NCBI RefSeq assembly: GCF_002162315.1
Contig: NZ_CP021416.1
Location: 558,001-622,000 of the forward strand
Length of the DNA: 64,000 nt
Reading direction: 5' to 3'
Source of the DNA: Sulfurospirillum diekertiae
Lineage (GTDB): Bacteria; Campylobacterota; Campylobacteria; Campylobacterales; Sulfurospirillaceae
Made by a program: the position numbers and the translations under genes. Positions 59,353-64,000 of the stretch are shown here, one piece after another (positions within the stretch are counted from its first letter, which is position 1; the number at the start of each line of letters is the position of its first letter). The notes below the pieces were generated by a model. That model made no database searches and was not told where the DNA came from. It saw only the letters and a list, made by a program, of their open reading frames with translations.

Positions 59353-60231
59353 ATGCGATTTGCAGAAATTTTCTCTAAGATCCGAAAAGCACAATCTACC
59401 CCAAGTGAAGCTCCAAGCCACTGGGTCAAGTGCAGTGCGTGCCAATCATTAATGTATTATAAAGAGATTGAACAACGTTTTAATGTTTGCCCTAAATGTG
59501 GTTTCCACATGCGTATCTCAGCAAAACAACGTATTGAACAATTATGTGACGAAGGTAGTTTTGTTGAGTTTGATACCAATTTAGTGCCAATTGATCCTCT
59601 TAAATTCGTGGATAAAAAATCATATAAAAAACGTATTGAAGAGGCGCAAGAAAAAACAGGTAATAACTCTTCTGTTGCGTGTGGCTCATGTCGTATTGAT
59701 GGTGTGAATGCACAAATTGTTGTCTTTGATTTTGCCTTTATGGGTGGAAGTTTGGGTTCGGTTGAAGGTGAAAAGATTGTTCGTGCCATTAACCGCGCAA
59801 TGGCTAATAAAGAAGGTTTGGTGATCGTGAGTGCCAGTGGTGGCGCACGTATGCAAGAGAGTACGTTTTCGTTACTTCAAATGTCTAAAACTTCCGCAGC
59901 TCTTGCCAAACTAGCGGATGCTAAATTACCGTATATCTCCATTCTTACCGATCCTACGATGGGAGGGGTAAGTGCATCGTTTGCTTTTTTGGGCGATATT
60001 ATCATGGCAGAGCCAGGTGCTCTTGTTGGATTTGCAGGGCAGAGAGTAATTAAACAGACTATTGGAGCTGATCTTCCAGAAGGGTTCCAAAAAGCAGAAT
60101 TTTTACTTGAACATGGTTTAATTGATATGATTGTTACCCGTACTGATATGAAAAAAGTGGTAGCAGATCTGTTAAAGCTTTTGGGCGAGAGTTGTAAAAA
60201 TGATGCATTTGAGCTAAGACTCAAAGCATGA
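59353..60231 (+). CDS. accD: Acetyl-CoA carboxylase carboxyltransferase subunit beta
   Basis: 292 residues. N-terminal zinc ribbon KCSACQSLMYYKEIEQRFNVCPKC and the crotonase-like carboxyltransferase core with VVFDFAFMGGSLGSVEGEKI, SASGGARMQESTFSLLQM and DPTMGGVSASFAFLGDI. It moves carboxyl from carboxybiotin to acetyl-CoA with AccA. ATG after AAAGAGGATAAAAACTT. It overlaps rlmH by four bases. Confidence 0.97.
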   Translation: MRFAEIFSKIRKAQSTPSEAPSHWVKCSACQSLMYYKEIEQRFNVCPKCGFHMRISAKQRIEQLCDEGSFVEFDTNLVPIDPLKFVDKKSYKKRIEEAQEKTGNNSSVACGSCRIDGVNAQIVVFDFAFMGGSLGSVEGEKIVRAINRAMANKEGLVIVSASGGARMQESTFSLLQMSKTSAALAKLADAKLPYISILTDPTMGGVSASFAFLGDIIMAEPGALVGFAGQRVIKQTIGADLPEGFQKAEFLLEHGLIDMIVTRTDMKKVVADLLKLLGESCKNDAFELRLKA

Positions 60232-60683
60232 ATGTAAAGGTTTTCACGATCGAAAAGAGTAGTGATAAAAACCTTGAAGCCATTGCCTCTGAATATATTA
60301 AAATGATTTCTCGCTTTGCAAAAGTTGAAGAGATTAAGATTTTTAACAAGCAAATTGCAGCAGCTCAGATGATTGGAGAGAAAGAAGCTAAAATTTCCTA
60401 CACAAAAGCGTATGAATCCCATTTAAAAGGGTACAATGTCGCACTTGATGTAGAAGGTGAACAGCTAAGCAGTGAACAATTTAGTTCTCTCTTTGATCAA
60501 GATGTTACGATTAATTTTTTTATCGGAGGTGCTTTTGGGTTTGAGGAAGCCTTTTTAGGCAAAACTCAAAAGATTATAAGTTTAAGTAGATTAACATATG
60601 CGCACAAAATCGCGAAGGTGGTTTTATTTGAGCAGATTTATAGGGGATTATGTATAAAAAACAATCATCCCTATCATAAATAG
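60228..60683 (+). CDS. rlmH: 23S rRNA (pseudouridine1915-N3)-methyltransferase RlmH
   Basis: 151 residues of the SPOUT RlmH family: VALDVEGEQLSSEQFSSLF, the knot SAM site NFFIGGAFGFEEAFLG, and the C-terminal SLSRLTYAHKIAKVVLFEQIYRG and HPYHK. It methylates helix 69 in the 70S ribosome. ATGA overlap with accD. Confidence 0.96.
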   Translation: MNVKVFTIEKSSDKNLEAIASEYIKMISRFAKVEEIKIFNKQIAAAQMIGEKEAKISYTKAYESHLKGYNVALDVEGEQLSSEQFSSLFDQDVTINFFIGGAFGFEEAFLGKTQKIISLSRLTYAHKIAKVVLFEQIYRGLCIKNNHPYHK

Positions 60684-60688
60684 TTGAT

Positions 60689-60694
60689 TATAAT
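60689..60694 (+). promoter_or_regulatory. -10 box before dksA
   Basis: GAT-TATAAT, 42 bases before the dksA ATG and just after the rlmH stop, giving dksA a likely transcript of its own. Confidence 0.55.
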
Positions 60695-60736
60695 GTAGGT
60701 TTATTTCAGGTCAATTTTTTGTAAAGGAAACAAAGG

Positions 60737-61096
60737 ATGAGAGAGCACGAGCTAAAGCATTTCGAAGACCTTCTTAAAGAGAGAAGAGTCCAAATTAAAA
60801 AGAATATTGAAGACTCAATGCGAGAAATCAATGATCTTAAAGATACCGATGTCGGTGATGAAGCAGATCATGCTTCGGTCAGTACAGACCGTATGATCGA
60901 GCAGGCTATCAGTACACAACAAATGAAAGAGCTTAGCGAGATAGAATTTGCACTTAATAAAATCAGAAATGGCAGTTACGGCATTTGTGAAATGTGTGAA
61001 GAGGAAATTGGTTTTCAAAGACTCAAAGTTAAGCCACATGCACGTTATTGCATCGTATGCCGTGAGATTATTGAAAAATCAGCAAAAAATAAGTAG
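60737..61096 (+). CDS. dksA: RNA polymerase-binding transcription factor DksA
   Basis: 119 residues. Coiled coil (about 1-75) with DVGDEADHASVSTDR near the tip and a four-Cys zinc finger CEMCEEEIGFQRLKVKPHARYC plus IVC. It enters the RNA polymerase secondary channel and works with ppGpp on stable RNA and amino acid promoters. It is shorter than E. coli DksA (151), as in other Campylobacterota. ATG behind AAAGGAAACAAAGG. Confidence 0.95.
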   Translation: MREHELKHFEDLLKERRVQIKKNIEDSMREINDLKDTDVGDEADHASVSTDRMIEQAISTQQMKELSEIEFALNKIRNGSYGICEMCEEEIGFQRLKVKPHARYCIVCREIIEKSAKNK

Positions 61097-61106
61097 GTAG
61101 GAAGAC

Positions 61107-62117
61107 ATGGGAATCAAACGCTATTTTCTTGTAACACTAATTTATATGTTAGCTATTGGACTTTATGTCTATAGTTTTAATGGTGGCAGCACTACACTTG
61201 AGCTGTTTAGTTTCTCAATGACTCTACCGGTAGCGTTTTGGATTGTACTTCCCATTTTATTTTTGGTTATTGGTTCTATCGGGCATTTGGTATTTTATAA
61301 TTTTAAAGATTTTTTGTACAAAAGAGCATTGAAAAAAGATAGTGAACTTTTTCAAGAAGCGACTAAAAATCGTATTTTGGGAGAAGAAGTTACGACTTCG
61401 TATAAAACGGAAGGTTTTAAATTTGCAGGTAAGGTTCTGCAATGTATGCGCTTTGATCCAGCTCTTCCTACAACATTCCTTGAAGAAGATGTTGCTAAGG
61501 TATGTGCCGTAGCCGTTAGTGTAGCCAATGGTAATTATGAAGACCTTAAAAAATACAGATTGGCTAAAGCAAATCCTCTTGTTATTCAAAACAGTATTAA
61601 TCGTCTTAAAGTTGAGCCACGTTTTGCGCTTGAAGTATTGAAAAATTGTAAAGAGCTTGAGAATGAACTCTGCCGTCAAGCGTATGATGCGCTGATTGGT
61701 TTTGCAAGTTTTAATGAAATTAAACGATATGATTTTCCACCAGAAAAACGTACTTTCCGTCGTATGATGGAGCGTTATTTGGACGCTGATGATAGTTTTG
61801 ATATGGATATTAAATCCATTGAAGACATGCTAGAGCATTTCAATGCAGATCGTGCAGATTACCTTGAACTTGCCCATGAAATCAAAATTAAACTCACTCC
61901 AGATGCGCTCATTGCGCTCTTTGAAAAACTTTATAATTCTAAAGGTGCAGTTGCAGCCGATGCATACTTGTATGTACTTTATGATCTTCAGATGATTGAT
62001 AAAATTCGTGAGCTTTTACTCAATTCTGATCCTGAAGATTTTGTGAAATTTAAAACCATTTTATTCTTACGAGATCATGGCCGAAATATTGATATCGAAA
62101 AATTCTTGCGTTTATGA
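61107..62117 (+). CDS. Two-helix membrane protein with a helical cytoplasmic domain
   Basis: 336 residues. Two membrane helices (about 6-24 YFLVTLIYMLAIGLYVYSF and 42-66 AFWIVLPILFLVIGSIGHLVFY), then about 260 residues of charged, helical sequence that could form HEAT/TPR-like repeats. It is coupled to dus by a four-base overlap. A gene of this kind lies in the same position in C. jejuni (Cj0124c, from memory). No function is known to me. Confidence 0.8.
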   Translation: MGIKRYFLVTLIYMLAIGLYVYSFNGGSTTLELFSFSMTLPVAFWIVLPILFLVIGSIGHLVFYNFKDFLYKRALKKDSELFQEATKNRILGEEVTTSYKTEGFKFAGKVLQCMRFDPALPTTFLEEDVAKVCAVAVSVANGNYEDLKKYRLAKANPLVIQNSINRLKVEPRFALEVLKNCKELENELCRQAYDALIGFASFNEIKRYDFPPEKRTFRRMMERYLDADDSFDMDIKSIEDMLEHFNADRADYLELAHEIKIKLTPDALIALFEKLYNSKGAVAADAYLYVLYDLQMIDKIRELLLNSDPEDFVKFKTILFLRDHGRNIDIEKFLRL

Positions 62118-63052
62118 TTCATGAGATAGACTTTAGCAAGGGTATTTTAGCCCTTGCACCCCTCGCTGGTTTTACCGATCTTCCTTTTCGCTCCGTTGTT
62201 AAAAAATTTGGTGCAGATATCACTTTCTCCGAGATGATTAGTGCCAATGCTTTGCGTTATGGTTCCGAGAAGACCTTTAAGATGATTACCAAATCACCGC
62301 TAGAGACACCTTACATCGTTCAAATTGCTGGATCTGATTTAGTGTCGATTAAAGAAGCTGTGCTAGCTCTGAATGATATTGAAGGTATTGATGGGATCGA
62401 TCTCAATTGCGGCTGTCCTGTGCCCAAGATCATCTCCCAAGAGGCAGGTTCATCACTGCTCCTTAACCTTCCTCATATGCAAAAAATTATTGAGACGATC
62501 AAAACCTATTCTAACAAACGTTACACCAGCGCTAAAGTGCGTCTAGGCTTTACCACCAAGATTCCTGAAGAGATCGCACAAGCGTGCGAAAGTGCTGGGG
62601 TTGATTTTATGAGTATGCATGGCAGAACACGTGCTGGGGCTTATAAAGCAGAAGTTGACTACCAAGCCATAGCGCGAGCACGGGCATCTGTTAAAATCCC
62701 TCTGATTGCCAATGGTGACATCGTCAGCTATGAAAAAGCTTTACATGTAAAAGAGGTCACAGGATGTAATAGTTTGATGATTGGGCGAGGTGCTGTTGGA
62801 AATCCATGGATTTTTTACCAAATCAAAAATGAGCTGACACACGTGGATAAGACAAAAATTTTGGAGATTGTTCTAGAGCATTATGATGCCATGATAGATT
62901 TTTACGGCGAAAAGGGACTTGCTATTTTTCGTAAGCATCTGCATACCTACTCAAAAGGGTTTCGCGAAGCGTCTGAATTTAGAGATAAAATTAACCGCAT
63001 CGAAGATGAAATACTCATGCGAGAAGCGATTGCAACCTTCTTTGCTCAATAG
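62114..63052 (+). CDS. dus: tRNA-dihydrouridine synthase
   Basis: 312-residue FMN TIM barrel reducing uridines in tRNA. LAPLAGFTDLPFRSVVKKFG, the catalytic-Cys motif IDLNCGCPVPKIISQEAGSS, MSMHGRTRAGAYK and NGDIVSYEKALHV / LMIGRGAVGNPWIF are visible. The DusB-like group is most similar by motif. It overlaps the preceding gene by four bases and converges on the next gene with a seven-base overlap. It contains TTTACATGTAAA at 62740. Confidence 0.94.
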   Translation: MIHEIDFSKGILALAPLAGFTDLPFRSVVKKFGADITFSEMISANALRYGSEKTFKMITKSPLETPYIVQIAGSDLVSIKEAVLALNDIEGIDGIDLNCGCPVPKIISQEAGSSLLLNLPHMQKIIETIKTYSNKRYTSAKVRLGFTTKIPEEIAQACESAGVDFMSMHGRTRAGAYKAEVDYQAIARARASVKIPLIANGDIVSYEKALHVKEVTGCNSLMIGRGAVGNPWIFYQIKNELTHVDKTKILEIVLEHYDAMIDFYGEKGLAIFRKHLHTYSKGFREASEFRDKINRIEDEILMREAIATFFAQ

Positions 63053-63408
63053 CCATCATCAAAGCCTTGCGCTTTGTGTTTATCCTTTTTATAACTACCT
63101 CGATATTTCTCTTTCTCCAGTAAGTTAGCCTCTTTTAAGAGACGTCTGTGTGTCTCTTCAATGTCTATTCCTTCGAGGTTAGCAATGCTATTTGAAACCA
63201 AAGTAACGTAATTTTGCAATAAGTTAGTATACGTAGAGTCTAATCTGACAGGCTCAACTTTTTGCAATGTTTTAAGCCCTTTCTCTGCACGTTTTACAAA
63301 CAAAAGAAAATCAAAATTTTCATTTTTAAGCGCATTCACACAACTTCCCAAAAAGCGTTCCAACGCTCTAATGTATTTTACGCGTGCGTCTTTATCGTTA
63401 ATGTTCAT
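63046..63408 (-). CDS. Hypothetical helical protein
   Basis: 120 residues, soluble, Lys/Glu-rich, with regular leucines suggesting helices (VKYIRALERFLGSCVNALKN, KGLKTLQKVEPVRLDSTY) and a charged tail KEKYRGSYKKDKHKAQGFDD. It overlaps the upstream transporter gene by four bases on the same strand, so it is probably translated with it. Not recognised. Confidence 0.75.
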   Translation of the reverse strand: MNINDKDARVKYIRALERFLGSCVNALKNENFDFLLFVKRAEKGLKTLQKVEPVRLDSTYTNLLQNYVTLVSNSIANLEGIDIEETHRRLLKEANLLEKEKYRGSYKKDKHKAQGFDDGY

Positions 63409-64000
63409 GGTAAGTTGATGATATTAAGATAGTGTAAGAGGTTGCTGATAAGAATAAAAAACGGTATAAAAATCAGTGATGTAAAAAAAACAAGTACGGT
63501 AACATCTAAAGGTCTGCATTCATACAATGCCGCTAAATTGACATTAGTAACAGCCAAAGGCACTACCAGTTCAATGAAAATAAGTGTGGCAACCATCGGT
63601 TCTAAATCCAGTATACCAAAGAGAATAACGCCTGCAATGAGTGGTGTGATAATGAACTTAATAAAGCTTACATGTAAAAGGAGTTTAGCGTTAATATCAC
63701 GCAATTTAATATTGTAAAGGTACATGCCAAAAATGACCAGTTGAATAACCATGGTACAGTATGCACCCATCTCTAAAGGTTTTTGCATTGCTGGATGGAG
63801 TTTAATGTCAAATATATTGAGAAGCAGGGCAAGCGCTGCAAACCAGATAACAGGCAATTTCACAATATTAAATAAAGATTGTTTGATGCTAAAGTTCCCT
63901 CTGGAGTAGAAAAAAACACCGAGGGTGTAAACGATAAAGACATTGGTGATGTTGATCATACTCATATACAAAATAGAGGCATCACCAAAGAGTGCAATCC
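63405..64000 (-). CDS. AEC (auxin efflux carrier) family permease, C-terminal part, cut by window edge
   Basis: The frame stays open to 64000 (reading IALFGDASILYMSMINITNV from the edge), so the N-terminus lies outside. About 198 residues are visible with at least five hydrophobic helices, including NVFIVYTLGVFFYSRGNFS, the glycine/proline breaks typical of AEC carriers and the final LIFIPFFILISNLLHYL. Relatives export or import organic acids; the substrate is unknown. It carries a TTACATGTAA at 63668. Confidence 0.75.
   Translation of the reverse strand, partial: IALFGDASILYMSMINITNVFIVYTLGVFFYSRGNFSIKQSLFNIVKLPVIWFAALALLLNIFDIKLHPAMQKPLEMGAYCTMVIQLVIFGMYLYNIKLRDINAKLLLHVSFIKFIITPLIAGVILFGILDLEPMVATLIFIELVVPLAVTNVNLAALYECRPLDVTVLVFFTSLIFIPFFILISNLLHYLNIINLP

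Overview
The window is a stretch of core chromosome from a low-GC member of the Campylobacterota, most likely Sulfurospirillum or a close relative. This rests on gene content and order: livHMGF followed by a fused ResB-CcsA cytochrome c synthase; ileS / small membrane protein / gatA / guaB / xseB / carbon-nitrogen hydrolase / murC / mutS2; rplU-rpmA-obg-proB-fmt-birA-parA-parB-atpF'FHAGDC-tolQRAB-pal-ybgF-slyD-fabD-mtn-ttcA; and an inositol-phosphatase / accD / rlmH / dksA / dus block. As I recall it, this order is close to Campylobacter jejuni Cj0094-Cj0118, Cj0123-Cj0128, Cj1013-Cj1017 and Cj1052-Cj1061. The genus is inference from memory, not a search.

Layout. 1-2.6 kb: end of a branched-chain amino acid ABC transporter operon. 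2.8-6.5 kb: CcsBA-type cytochrome c synthase and a small membrane-anchored protein. 6.5-7.1 kb: six tRNAs on the minus strand behind a consensus sigma70 promoter that overlaps the cinA stop codon. 7.1-8.2 kb: cinA-like gene. 8.5-15.5 kb: ileS, gatA, guaB, metX. 15.5-26 kb: xseB, a nitrilase-fold protein, a ThiF/MoeB-like protein, dapC, murC, a membrane protein, mutS2, dapE, ridA, mqo and a methyltransferase. 26-31.4 kb: poorly characterised genes, an S41 peptidase, a CheX-type protein and pyk. 31.6-51.9 kb: a long plus-strand series from ribosomal proteins and Obg through chromosome partitioning, the F1 and stalk genes of ATP synthase, the Tol-Pal system, slyD, a degenerate AAA+/Fis protein, fabD, mtn and ttcA. 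51.9-64 kb: recO (minus), gltBD, an IMPase, accD, rlmH, dksA, a membrane protein, dus, and two minus-strand genes, the last an AEC-type permease running off the edge. There is no prophage, IS element, CRISPR array or obvious island.

Two patterns cut across the annotation. First, the palindrome TTACATGTAA occurs 26 times exactly (11 as TTTACATGTAAA), far above chance. It lies inside genes in both stop-free reading frames and also in several 5' leaders, but is missing from about 35.1 to 49.4 kb over parAB-atp-tol. It behaves like a highly iterated chromosomal motif. Second, about eight genes, some normally essential (rplU, the ATP synthase b' subunit), carry single-base indels in A or T runs, nearly all +1. 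This suggests consensus sequencing error, or otherwise transcriptional slippage. Apart from these, the odd items are a Fis-type AAA+ protein without the sigma54-contact loop, a nitrilase-fold protein lacking the catalytic cysteine, a ThiF-like protein lacking zinc cysteines, and a receiver-like/CheX fusion.
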